From JANNFX01 sp031380225 (GTDB lineage: Bacteria; Pseudomonadota; Alphaproteobacteria; Rhizobiales; Hyphomicrobiaceae), in assembly GCA_031380225.1 (NCBI GenBank), contig JANNFX010000223.1:1-6408 (forward strand): DNA of 6,408 nucleotides, in the 5' to 3' direction. The first letter of the stretch is position 1. The number at the start of each line of letters is the position of its first letter. The notes beneath the pieces were generated by a model, which was not told where the DNA came from, did not search any database, and saw nothing but the letters and a program-made list of their open reading frames with translations. The translations under genes and the position numbers were made by a program. Shown in pieces: positions 1 through 5,808 of the stretch.

Positions 1-131
1 GACAGCACTGCACACAACATGAGTAGCGTGGTGGTGATGATCTCAGACGCGCGCGCGCCGATAACGCGGCCAAAGAGACCGGCGATCAAGGCTCCGAGGA
101 GCGGAAGGAAGACGATGGCTGTGTAGATCAT
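1..131 (-). CDS. nuoL: NADH:quinone oxidoreductase subunit L, N-terminal fragment (runs off the left edge)
   Basis: Only the first 43 codons are in the window. The protein starts MIYTAIVFLPLLGALIAGLF and continues with a short basic loop and the start of a second hydrophobic stretch. That is the expected opening of NuoL/ND5, the large antiporter-like subunit at the far end of the complex I membrane arm, which contributes to proton pumping. The first membrane segment spans roughly residues 4-22. The ATG at 131-129 was chosen because the preceding sequence is repeat DNA and the protein opens as the family does. No strong Shine-Dalgarno sequence is visible; the bases just upstream are C- and A-rich. 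The call rests on the N-terminus plus its place directly after nuoK. The lysine and glutamate residues that define the pump lie outside the window. Confidence 0.9.
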   Translation of the reverse strand, partial: MIYTAIVFLPLLGALIAGLFGRVIGARASEIITTTLLMLCAVL

Positions 132-143
132 GTTGTTTTGGGG

Positions 144-229
144 GCAGTAGGCAGCCGGCAGTGAGCAGTTGGAAGCAGTGCGTTTTGCGACGCCCGGGCC
201 CCTACTGCCAACTGCCTACTGCCTACTCA
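144..229. repeat. Two facing arrays of degenerate heptamers (nuoK/nuoL gap)
   Basis: The gap between nuoK and nuoL holds four head-to-tail 7-bp units at 144-171 (GCAGTAG, GCAGCCG, GCAGTGA, GCAGTTG) and four units of the complementary orientation at 202-229 (CTACTGC, CAACTGC, CTACTGC, CTACTCA). The arrays face each other across about 30 bp. Exact inverted matches include 144-154 with 212-222 (11 bp) and 165-172 with 208-215 (8 bp), so the transcript could form a hairpin in more than one register. Heptamer repeats of this kind are known from bacterial intergenic regions. Without the repeat, nuoK and nuoL would be about 18 bases apart. Confidence 0.85.
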
Positions 230-235
230 CTCCCT

Positions 236-544
236 TCACCCCTTCATCATATTGACATCATCAACCGCGATCGAGCCGCGGTTGCGGTAGTAGACGACGA
301 TAATTGCGAGCCCGATGGCGGCTTCGGCCGCGGCGACTGTCAGGACGAACAGCGCGAACACTTGGCCGGTCAGATCGCCTAAGAAGTGTGAGAACGCCAC
401 CAGATTGATATTGACCGCCAGCAGCATCAGCTCAACCGACATCAGAATGACGATCACATTCTTGCGGTTCAAGAATATGCCAAAGATGCCGAGCGTGAAC
501 AGGCACGCGGCAACGGTCAGGTAGTGTGCGAGGGTGATGGTCAT
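236..544 (-). CDS. nuoK: NADH:quinone oxidoreductase subunit K
   Basis: The predicted protein is 102 residues, the normal length for NuoK/ND4L, a three-helix membrane subunit of the complex I pump arm. Membrane segments lie at about residues 4-24, 29-51 and 61-85. The two buried glutamates important for proton transfer in the family are present: E38 in helix 2 (VELMLLAVNINLV) and E74 in helix 3 (LTVAAAEAAIGLAI), matching E36 and E72 of the Escherichia coli protein. I chose the ATG at 544-542 (MTITLAHYL) over an in-frame ATG at 589 because it gives the family N-terminus. The upstream ATG would add 15 residues encoded partly by the palindromic insert. The chosen ATG overlaps the stop of the preceding small gene (ATGA), which suggests translational coupling. 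Confidence 0.97.
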   Translation of the reverse strand: MTITLAHYLTVAACLFTLGIFGIFLNRKNVIVILMSVELMLLAVNINLVAFSHFLGDLTGQVFALFVLTVAAAEAAIGLAIIVVYYRNRGSIAVDDVNMMKG

Positions 545-951
545 GCGCTTCCGCCCCCAATTGGTTTGGGCTGATTGGTTCCCGGACACGATCGCGAGAG
601 CATCGAGTGATCTGATCCAGAACCTTTACCGGTTGCTGCTCCCAACCCCATAACGACCGGTAAAGATCCCGGATGACATCGGGCGCTTGTGCTTCCGATG
701 TCTCCGGGAACCAATTGATTGGATTTCCGATCAGCGGCGCGCACGGCACCCATCAACCATGACACAATCATTCCAATCGCCATGGCGATAATCACGCCGC
801 CGATCAGCCAATCTCTCGTCGTGCTTGAACCGTTAGGCACGGCAGCCTGCAGCTCGGCCTTCGCCTTCTTTTGAGCCGCCCGCCGCGCGTCATCGAGAGA
901 CGTCACCTGCGGCGCTTCACGAGGCGCGTCGTGCCCGTTTCCCTTTGTCAT
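541..951 (-). CDS. Small single-span membrane protein of unknown function, lengthened by an in-frame palindromic insert
   Basis: I do not recognise this family. The reading frame encodes 136 residues. Residues 1-15 are polar. Residues 16-37 (VTSLDDARRAAQKKAKAEL and following) look like a charged, amphipathic helix. Residues 48-70 form one clear membrane segment (WLIGGVIIAMAIGMIVSWLMG), flanked by basic residues on both sides, so topology is ambiguous. Several facts support a real gene: a GGAGG ribosome binding site 7 bases before the ATG, an ATGA overlap with the nuoJ stop, and another ATGA overlap between its own stop and the nuoK start. Residues of about 79-126 are encoded by a 144-bp palindromic element. 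The sequence reads ...RKSNQ before it and NQPKPIGGGSA after it, so the ancestral protein was probably 88 residues. Context suggests an accessory or assembly role for complex I, but that is inference only. Confidence 0.75.
   Translation of the reverse strand: MTKGNGHDAPREAPQVTSLDDARRAAQKKAKAELQAAVPNGSSTTRDWLIGGVIIAMAIGMIVSWLMGAVRAADRKSNQLVPGDIGSTSARCHPGSLPVVMGLGAATGKGSGSDHSMLSRSCPGTNQPKPIGGGSA
572..715. mobile_element. 144-bp palindromic element inserted in frame in the small membrane-protein gene
   Basis: The ends carry a 13-bp perfect inverted repeat: 574-586 (ATTGGTTCCCGGA) and 703-715 (TCCGGGAACCAAT). Inside are two more hairpins. The pair 667-682/695-709 matches over 15 bp with one bulged base; the pair 624-633/656-665 is a perfect 10 bp (CTTTACCGGT). 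The 7-mer TGATTGG occurs at 572-578 and again at 716-722, as expected for a target duplication, so the unit can equally be drawn as 579-722. The motif TCCCGGA at 580-586 and 667-673 lets 703-709 pair with either copy, giving alternative folds. There is no room for a transposase, so the element would need help to move. Its 48 codons are open in the host frame. Confidence 0.75.
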
Positions 952-1595
952 TCCGCAGCCTCCGGGATTTTGGCGGCGATGGGTGGCATTCCGGTGCCGC
1001 CGACGGGAACCTTGATCACGTCCAGCGCCGTTGCTGGTCCGCGCGCATTCTGAGCCGGGATTGACTGACGCTTGACGCCGACGCGATGGCGCAGCGTCAG
1101 CACAATCGCGCCGATCATGGCGGTCAGCAGGATCAACCCCGAAGCTTGGAAGAAATAGGCGTACTTCGTATAGAGCAGCAGTCCAAGCGCTTCGGTGTTT
1201 GTGACGTTTGATGGAATCGCAGCCGCCGTCGTTTTCGACAGTCCGAGCGGCAGCGCGTGCGCGGTATAGAGCGTGACAAGCTCCGCCAGCACAATGCCAC
1301 CGACCAGCAATCCGGCAGGGGCATTTTTGATGTAGCCGGCGCGCAGCTCGGCAAAATCGACGTCGAGCATCATCACGACGAACAGGAACAGCACCGCCAC
1401 CGCGCCGACGTAGACGATGATCAGCAGCATCGCCAAGAACTCGGCGCCGAGCAGAATGAATAATCCGGCTGCGTTAAAAAACGTCAGGATCAGGAACAGC
1501 ACCGCGTGCACGGGATTCTTGGCCGCGATCACCATCGCCGCCGAGACCACCGCGAGTGTCGCAAATAGGTAAAAAAATACTGCCGTCACTGCCAT
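948..1595 (-). CDS. nuoJ: NADH:quinone oxidoreductase subunit J
   Basis: The predicted protein is 215 residues and matches NuoJ/ND6, a membrane-arm subunit of complex I involved in coupling quinone reduction to proton pumping. Hydrophobic segments lie at about residues 4-23, 29-48, 53-77, 92-112 and 142-165. The most diagnostic stretch is residues 50-78, with EFLAMLLIIVYVGAVAVLF and then a run ending at MMLD. It contains the conserved Y62-V-G64 region of transmembrane helix 3, where the family has a pi-bulge. The C-terminus after about residue 166 is a basic, polar tail. The ATG at 1595-1593 (MAVTAVFFYLF) gives the family start. A longer frame reaching 1685 reads through the neighbouring repeat and was not used. 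The stop overlaps the start of the next small gene (ATGA). Confidence 0.96.
   Translation of the reverse strand: MAVTAVFFYLFATLAVVSAAMVIAAKNPVHAVLFLILTFFNAAGLFILLGAEFLAMLLIIVYVGAVAVLFLFVVMMLDVDFAELRAGYIKNAPAGLLVGGIVLAELVTLYTAHALPLGLSKTTAAAIPSNVTNTEALGLLLYTKYAYFFQASGLILLTAMIGAIVLTLRHRVGVKRQSIPAQNARGPATALDVIKVPVGGTGMPPIAAKIPEAAE
959..963 (-). promoter_or_regulatory. Shine-Dalgarno site of the small membrane-protein gene
   Basis: The minus strand reads GGAGG here, 7 bases before the ATG at 951-949 and inside the last codons of nuoJ. It fixes the start of the unknown small gene and is one of the main reasons to regard that gene as translated. Confidence 0.7.
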
Positions 1596-1608
1596 GTTCA
1601 AACCACTT

Positions 1609-1744
1609 GTAGGTTGGGTTAGCGCGACCCGGATGTCTCGGCAATTTTGCAATGCCCGATCCGTGCGTAACCCAACATGTCTCAACCCGTCTCGCGATGT
1701 TGGGTTACTGCGCGCCAGTGAACGGCGCGCCTAACCCAACCTAC
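1609..1744. repeat. Nested palindromic repeat filling the nuoI/nuoJ gap
   Basis: The outer arms are a perfect 14-bp inverted repeat, GTAGGTTGGGTTAG at 1609-1622 and CTAACCCAACCTAC at 1731-1744. An inner perfect 12-bp inverted repeat, GTAACCCAACAT at 1667-1678 and ATGTTGGGTTAC at 1697-1708, shares the same AACCCAAC core. The core thus occurs four times, and inner and outer arms could also cross-pair. Repeats with a GTAGGTTGGGTTAG-type end are, to my knowledge, common in bacterial intergenic DNA. The element leaves only 4 bases to the nuoI stop and 13 to the nuoJ start. No protein is encoded. Confidence 0.88.
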
Positions 1745-1748
1745 GTCT

Positions 1749-2237
1749 TCACCTATATTCCGCGTCCAGCGCCAAGTTCTTCGCGATTTCGCGTTCCCAT
1801 CGATCACCATTCGCGAGCAGGCGGTCCTTGTCGTAGAATAACTCTTCGCGTGTTTCTGTTGCGAACTCGAAATTCGGGCCTTCGACGATGGCATCGACCG
1901 GGCACGCCTCTTGGCAGAGACCGCAGTAGATGCACTTGGTCATATCGATGTCGTAGCGCGTCGTGCGGCGCGTGCCATCGTTACGGCGCGGACCGGCTTC
2001 AATGGTGATCGCCTGCGCCGGGCAGATCGCTTCGCACAGCTTGCATGCAATGCAGCGCTCTTCGCCATTTGGATAACGGCGCAGCACATGTTCACCCCGG
2101 AAGCGGGGCGACAACGGGCCTTTTTCGAACGGATAATTCAGCGTCTTTTTCGGCGAAAAGAAGTAGCGCATCGTCAGACCAAAGGCCTTGACGAATTCGA
2201 CGAGGAACAGCGATTTGACGCCTGATGCGATGCTCAT
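1749..2237 (-). CDS. nuoI: NADH:quinone oxidoreductase subunit I (2x[4Fe-4S] protein)
   Basis: The predicted protein is 162 residues, the usual length for alphaproteobacterial NuoI, the homologue of mitochondrial TYKY/NDUFS8. It passes electrons between the NuoG side of the Fe-S chain and the terminal cluster N2. Two ferredoxin-type ligand sets are intact: C62, C65, C68, C72 (CIACKLCEAICP) and C102, C105, C108, C112 (CIYCGLCQEACP), for clusters N6a and N6b. An N-terminal amphipathic stretch (about residues 8-27) probably lies against the membrane beside NuoH. The C-terminus ends DAEYR, close to the family ending. The ATG at 2237-2235 overlaps the nuoH stop (ATGA) and has GGAGG 6 bases upstream, so the start is well supported and coupling to nuoH is likely. 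Confidence 0.98.
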   Translation of the reverse strand: MSIASGVKSLFLVEFVKAFGLTMRYFFSPKKTLNYPFEKGPLSPRFRGEHVLRRYPNGEERCIACKLCEAICPAQAITIEAGPRRNDGTRRTTRYDIDMTKCIYCGLCQEACPVDAIVEGPNFEFATETREELFYDKDRLLANGDRWEREIAKNLALDAEYR

Positions 2238-3301
2238 GCCCCGCCTCCAAATTTCAGAACGCTCGCGACCACCACAACCATAATCAGCGACAGCGGCAGG
2301 AACACTTTCCAGCCCAAACGCATCAGCTGGTCATAGCGGTATCGCGGTACCATGGCTTTCACCATTGCAAACATAAAGAAACACGCGACGCACTTGCCGA
2401 TGAACCAGATGATGCCCGGCACCCAATTGAACGGCGCCACATCGACTAGCGGCAGCCAGCCCCCCAGGAACAGTATGGTCATCATCGCGCACATGGTGGT
2501 GATGGCCACGTACTCGCCTAGCATAAACAGCAAATAAGGCACCGACGAATATTCAACCATGAACCCGGCGACGAGTTCAGATTCCGCTTCAACGAGATCA
2601 AACGGCGGCCGGTTGGTTTCAGCCAGCGCTGAGATAAAGAACACCACGAACATCGGCAGCAGCGGCAGCCAATACCAATCGAGGAACGACTTCGGCAGGC
2701 CCATTTTTGTGCCAAGCCCCGTTTGCTGCGCGTGCACGATCTCCGTCATGTTAAGCGAACCTGCGCAAAGCAGAACGGTGATAATCACAAGCCCGATCGA
2801 AACTTCATAACTGACCATCTGCGCAGCTGAGCGCAGTGCCCCCATGAACGGATATTTCGAGTTTGAGGCCCAGCCGCCCATGATCACGCCGTAGACGCCA
2901 AGCGAAGAGATCGCGAGCAGATATAAGACTCCGACATTCAAGTCGGAGATCACCCACTTGCCCCAGCTATTTTCATTTAACGGGATCACGGCCCAAGCCC
3001 CGAGCGCAAACACACCCGACGCCAACGGCGCTAAGAGGAAGATGCCCTTGTCCGAGCCCGCCGGAATGATCGGCTCTTTGACGGCGAACTTGATCAAGTC
3101 GGCAAATGACTGCAGCAGTCCAAACGGACCGACAACATTGGGACCTTTGCGCAGTTGTACCGCGGCCCATACTTTACGATCCATTAACAGCAAGAAGGCG
3201 ATAATGACCAACAGCCCGACGAGTACGGCAAGCGAGGCGCCGGCCGTGACCACGATCCACCACAGCGCATCCCACCACGTGCCTGTGTTCGTGTCAGACA
3301 T
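2234..3301 (-). CDS. nuoH: NADH:quinone oxidoreductase subunit H
   Basis: The predicted protein is 355 residues with about eight hydrophobic spans, matching NuoH/ND1, the membrane subunit that forms much of the quinone-binding chamber and anchors the peripheral arm. Diagnostic motifs are RKGPNVVGPFGLLQSFADL, with G53 starting GPNVVGP, and ETNRPPFDLVEAESELVAG at about 228-246, followed by FMVEYSS. These are the conserved loop regions that face the quinone site. The acidic residues of the second motif are intact. I chose the ATG at 3301-3299 (MSDTNTGTWWDALWW). An in-frame ATG at 3358 would add 19 polar residues partly encoded by the repeat upstream, and it is not family-like. An AGGGG about 10 bases before the chosen ATG is a plausible ribosome binding site. 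The stop overlaps the nuoI start (ATGA). Confidence 0.97.
   Translation of the reverse strand: MSDTNTGTWWDALWWIVVTAGASLAVLVGLLVIIAFLLLMDRKVWAAVQLRKGPNVVGPFGLLQSFADLIKFAVKEPIIPAGSDKGIFLLAPLASGVFALGAWAVIPLNENSWGKWVISDLNVGVLYLLAISSLGVYGVIMGGWASNSKYPFMGALRSAAQMVSYEVSIGLVIITVLLCAGSLNMTEIVHAQQTGLGTKMGLPKSFLDWYWLPLLPMFVVFFISALAETNRPPFDLVEAESELVAGFMVEYSSVPYLLFMLGEYVAITTMCAMMTILFLGGWLPLVDVAPFNWVPGIIWFIGKCVACFFMFAMVKAMVPRYRYDQLMRLGWKVFLPLSLIMVVVVASVLKFGGGA
2244..2248 (-). promoter_or_regulatory. Shine-Dalgarno site of nuoI
   Basis: The minus strand reads GGAGG here, 6 bases before the nuoI ATG and within the end of nuoH. It confirms the nuoI start at the ATGA overlap. Confidence 0.7.
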
Positions 3302-3353
3302 GATGCATCGAACCCCTGTCCAACATTCCCAGTGTTCTCGTCCCCCCAGTGAC

Positions 3354-3476
3354 GTCATCCCCGCGAAGGCGGGGACCCGCCCAACGCGAGTGACCCACTG
3401 AGGTCAGTCCGAGCCAGTGAGCAGCGCAGGCATTCACTTCCTCAACACGCCGGATCCCCGCCTTCGCGGCGATGAC
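3354..3476. repeat. Inverted-repeat element in the nuoG/nuoH gap
   Basis: The arms are 25-bp near-perfect inverted repeats: 3354-3378 begins GTCATCCCCGCGAAGGCGGG and 3452-3476 is its complement with two mismatches. Each arm is also a small hairpin; for example TCCCCGC at 3358-3364 pairs with GCGGGGA at 3369-3375 around a GAAG loop. This resembles the GTCATCCCCGCGAAGGCGGGGA-type repeat that I know as widespread in proteobacterial genomes. About 70 bp of non-repeated spacer lies between the arms. No run of T follows either hairpin, so I do not call a terminator. The flanks, 3302-3353 and 3477-3520, hold nothing else that I recognise beyond the nuoH ribosome binding site. Confidence 0.88.
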
Positions 3477-3520
3477 GGACCTCTGGGTGCTGTCGCTGTT
3501 GTGGGCAAATCTCAGCATCG

Positions 3521-5608
3521 TTACTCCGCCGCTTTCAACTTGCCAGCGTTCGCCGCTTTCAACGCGCTCATCTCTGCCATGACGCCGGACGCACGCGCGA
3601 TCGCGTTGGTCAGATAGAAGTCTTTAACCGCCAATGCAAATGGCTCGGACCCGAGCGTGGCCGTCGCCGCTGCAAGTTTAGCCGGTTCACTTGGTGCCAT
3701 TGCGCCCAGTTGCGCCAACACCGGCGCCGAGTTGTACATTTGAGCCCGGAGTCCGGCGAGCGTGTCATAGGGCAGCGTTTGCCCGGCAGCAGCCGAAAGC
3801 GCGCGCAGGATCGTCCAATCTTCCTTAGCATCTCCAGGCGGGAACGCTGCTGCAACCGTCTGTTGAACGCGGCCCTCAGTGTTGGCGTAGGTCGCGGATT
3901 TTTCAGTGTAGGCGGCGCCTGGCAGCACCACGTCGGCGCGATGAGCTCCGGCATCGCCATGGCTGCCTTGATAAATCACAAATGCCTTGCCGAGCCGCGA
4001 AGTATCAAGCTCATCAGCACCGAGCAAATAGAGGATGTCGAGGTTTTTGCCAACAAGCATCGAAGCGGTATCCAGTCCACCTGGTCCCGGCACAAACCCG
4101 AGATCAAGACCGGCAACACGTGCCGCTGCCGTATGCAAGACGTTGAACGAACGCCACGCTGGATCTTTACCGGCCGCAGCGTCTTTAGCGATCTGTTGAG
4201 CGAGTGCCAGGACAGCCAAACCGTCTGCCCGTGCAAGCGCTCCCTGCCCTACAATGACGGTTGGGTTCTTGGCGGATTTCAGAACGGCCGCGAAGGGATG
4301 ACGGCCAGAGGCAATACCTTGCAAAGTCTCAGGCCCGGTGCCGAGATAGTCAGCCGGATAGGTCAGCGCGATTTTCTCACCGACGATGCCAACGGAAACA
4401 CCCGCGCCGCGCCAACGGCGCAGAATACGCGAATTCAGAACTGGCGCTTCGAGACGGGGATTCGTTCCAATCAGCAGCACAGCATCGGCCTCGTCGAGAC
4501 CGGCGATCGTCGAATTGAATATGTAGCTTGCGCGGCCGAGGGACGGATCAAGCTTGGCACCGTCCTGGCGGCAATCAAGATTTGGCGAGCCCAGGCGCTT
4601 GAGCAAATCCTTGAGCGCAAACATCTCTTCGGCGCCTGCGAGATCGCCAGCTATGGCACCAATGCGCTTCGGCTGTGTGACGCGAAGCTTCGAGGCCAGC
4701 ACATCAAAGACTTCGTTCCACGATGCCGGTTGCAGGCGGCCGTCATGCCGGATGTAAGGCTGATCCAATCGCTGTGCGCGCAGGCCATCAGCCACATGAC
4801 GCGTTTTGTCCGAGATCCATTCCTCATTCACGGCATCGTTATTGCGTGGCAGAATGCGCATCACTTCGCGGCCACGCGTATCAACGCGAATGGCGGAGCC
4901 CAACGCATCCATGACGTCGATGGTCTCGGTCTTCTTCAGTTCCCACGGCCGTGCGTTGTGCGCCCATGGCCGGTGGGTCAGCGCGCCGACCGGGCACAAG
5001 TCAACGGCGTTGGCGCTCATTTCAGAGAGGATGCCGTTTTCGAGATAGGTGGTGATCTCAGCGTCTTCACCACGGCCAATCAGGCCCAGTTCTTCGACAC
5101 CTGCGACCTCGGTCATATAGCGGACGCAGCGCGTGCAATGGATGCAGCGCGTCATCACGGTCTTGATCAGGGGCCCGAGGTGCTTATCTTCGACGGCGCG
5201 TTTGTTTTCGTCGTATCGCGACTTGCCAGCGCCAAACGCCATCGCCTGGTCTTGAAGATCACATTCGCCGCCTTGATCGCAAATCGGGCAATCGAGCGGA
5301 TGATTGATGAGCAGAAATTCCATCACGCCCTCACGGGCTTTTTTCACTGCTGCGCTGGTGGTCGAAACGACGTTCGGTGTGCCATCCGGATTGGGGCGTA
5401 GTTCGTTGACGGTCACCGCGCACGAGGCCAGCGGCTTCGGCGAGCCTTGAACTTCGACGAGACACATGCGGCAGTTGCCAGCGATCGATAGCCGTTCATG
5501 ATAGCAGAAACGCGGAATAACCGAGCCGGCGGCTTCGCACGCATGCATCAGCGTGGTGCCGTCCTCAACTTCGATCAGTTTTCCGTCGACTATAATTTTC
5601 TTCGGCAT
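3521..5608 (-). CDS. nuoG: NADH:quinone oxidoreductase subunit G (Fe-S subunit)
   Basis: The predicted protein is 695 residues, similar in size to mitochondrial NDUFS1 and alphaproteobacterial NuoG. It holds much of the Fe-S electron wire of the peripheral arm. An N-terminal 2Fe-2S ferredoxin domain carries C35, C46, C49 and C63 (cluster N1b). Next come H103, C107, C110 and C116 (N5, with its histidine ligand; HPLDCPICDQGGEC), then C155, C158, C161 and C205 (N4; CIHCTRC and CPVGAL). There is no further CxxC set after residue 220, so the extra cluster N7 of the E. coli type appears absent. Residues from about 215 onward form the molybdopterin-oxidoreductase-like domain, with the ARPWEL and ILPRNNDAVNEEWISDKTR stretches also typical of mitochondrial homologues. 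This domain is not expected to bind molybdenum. The ATG at 5608 gives the family start MPKKIIVDGK; GAAGATGAG just upstream is a weak ribosome binding site. Confidence 0.98.
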   Translation of the reverse strand: MPKKIIVDGKLIEVEDGTTLMHACEAAGSVIPRFCYHERLSIAGNCRMCLVEVQGSPKPLASCAVTVNELRPNPDGTPNVVSTTSAAVKKAREGVMEFLLINHPLDCPICDQGGECDLQDQAMAFGAGKSRYDENKRAVEDKHLGPLIKTVMTRCIHCTRCVRYMTEVAGVEELGLIGRGEDAEITTYLENGILSEMSANAVDLCPVGALTHRPWAHNARPWELKKTETIDVMDALGSAIRVDTRGREVMRILPRNNDAVNEEWISDKTRHVADGLRAQRLDQPYIRHDGRLQPASWNEVFDVLASKLRVTQPKRIGAIAGDLAGAEEMFALKDLLKRLGSPNLDCRQDGAKLDPSLGRASYIFNSTIAGLDEADAVLLIGTNPRLEAPVLNSRILRRWRGAGVSVGIVGEKIALTYPADYLGTGPETLQGIASGRHPFAAVLKSAKNPTVIVGQGALARADGLAVLALAQQIAKDAAAGKDPAWRSFNVLHTAAARVAGLDLGFVPGPGGLDTASMLVGKNLDILYLLGADELDTSRLGKAFVIYQGSHGDAGAHRADVVLPGAAYTEKSATYANTEGRVQQTVAAAFPPGDAKEDWTILRALSAAAGQTLPYDTLAGLRAQMYNSAPVLAQLGAMAPSEPAKLAAATATLGSEPFALAVKDFYLTNAIARASGVMAEMSALKAANAGKLKAAE

Positions 5609-5625
5609 GTGCTCATCTTCACTTG

Positions 5626-5727
5626 TAGGATGGAATAAAGGCGCGCACTTCAGCGCCGTATTCCATCATCGCCGTCACGTCTCGTTTCGCAGCCGTGGTC
5701 GAATACGCTTCGCTTTATTCCACCCTA
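5626..5727. repeat. Palindromic repeat with GGATGGAATAAAG arms (nuoF/nuoG gap)
   Basis: The outer arms pair 5626-5640 (TAGGATGGAATAAAG) with 5713-5727 (CTTTATTCCACCCTA), 14 of 15 positions. Within it, GATGGAATA at 5629-5637 also pairs perfectly with TATTCCATC at 5659-5667, so two folds compete for the same left arm. I recognise this as a type of interspersed repeat common in proteobacterial intergenic DNA. It ends 17 bases before the nuoG start, leaving room for the ribosome binding site only. No protein is encoded. Confidence 0.85.
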
Positions 5728-5770
5728 TAGTCTCGTCACATGGCGATGCCTGCGCATCACGTTCTGGCCA

Positions 5771-5803
5771 TCCCCCTCCGCGTTCTTCGCGGGGAGAGGG
5801 GGA
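5771..5803. repeat. GC-rich imperfect hairpin just after nuoF
   Basis: TCCCCCTCCGCG at 5771-5782 pairs imperfectly with 5788-5803 (CGCGGGGAGAGGGGGA) around a 5-base loop, with small bulges. It starts 5 bases after the nuoF stop. On the minus strand it has no U-tract, so I favour a REP-like repeat or RNA-processing hairpin over an intrinsic terminator. The CCCTCTCCCCGCGAAGAACG core resembles repeats common in Rhizobiales-type genomes. Confidence 0.65.
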
Positions 5804-5808
5804 CGTTG

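Noticed and set aside
144..229. CRISPR-like array
   Set aside because: Units are 7 bp, contiguous and degenerate, with no spacers and no cas genes.
545..589. A longer NuoK starting at 589
   Set aside because: The added 15 residues come from the insert and the tail of the small gene; the ATG at 544 forms an ATGA overlap and gives the standard NuoK start.
1596..1685. A 30-residue N-terminal extension of NuoJ
   Set aside because: The extension is encoded largely by the palindromic repeat and is polar and unlike NuoJ; the ATG at 1595 gives the family N-terminus.
3302..3358. A 19-residue N-terminal extension of NuoH
   Set aside because: It reaches the edge of the upstream repeat and has no family resemblance; the ATG at 3301 is better.
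3710..5401. A 563-codon open frame on the plus strand, opposite nuoG
   Set aside because: It lies wholly antisense to a clearly conserved nuoG. Its translation has no recognisable domain and is rich in R, H, Q and A, as expected for the complement of GC-biased codons.
5771..5803. Rho-independent terminator after nuoF
   Set aside because: The hairpin has no following U-tract on the minus strand, and the operon clearly continues into nuoG.
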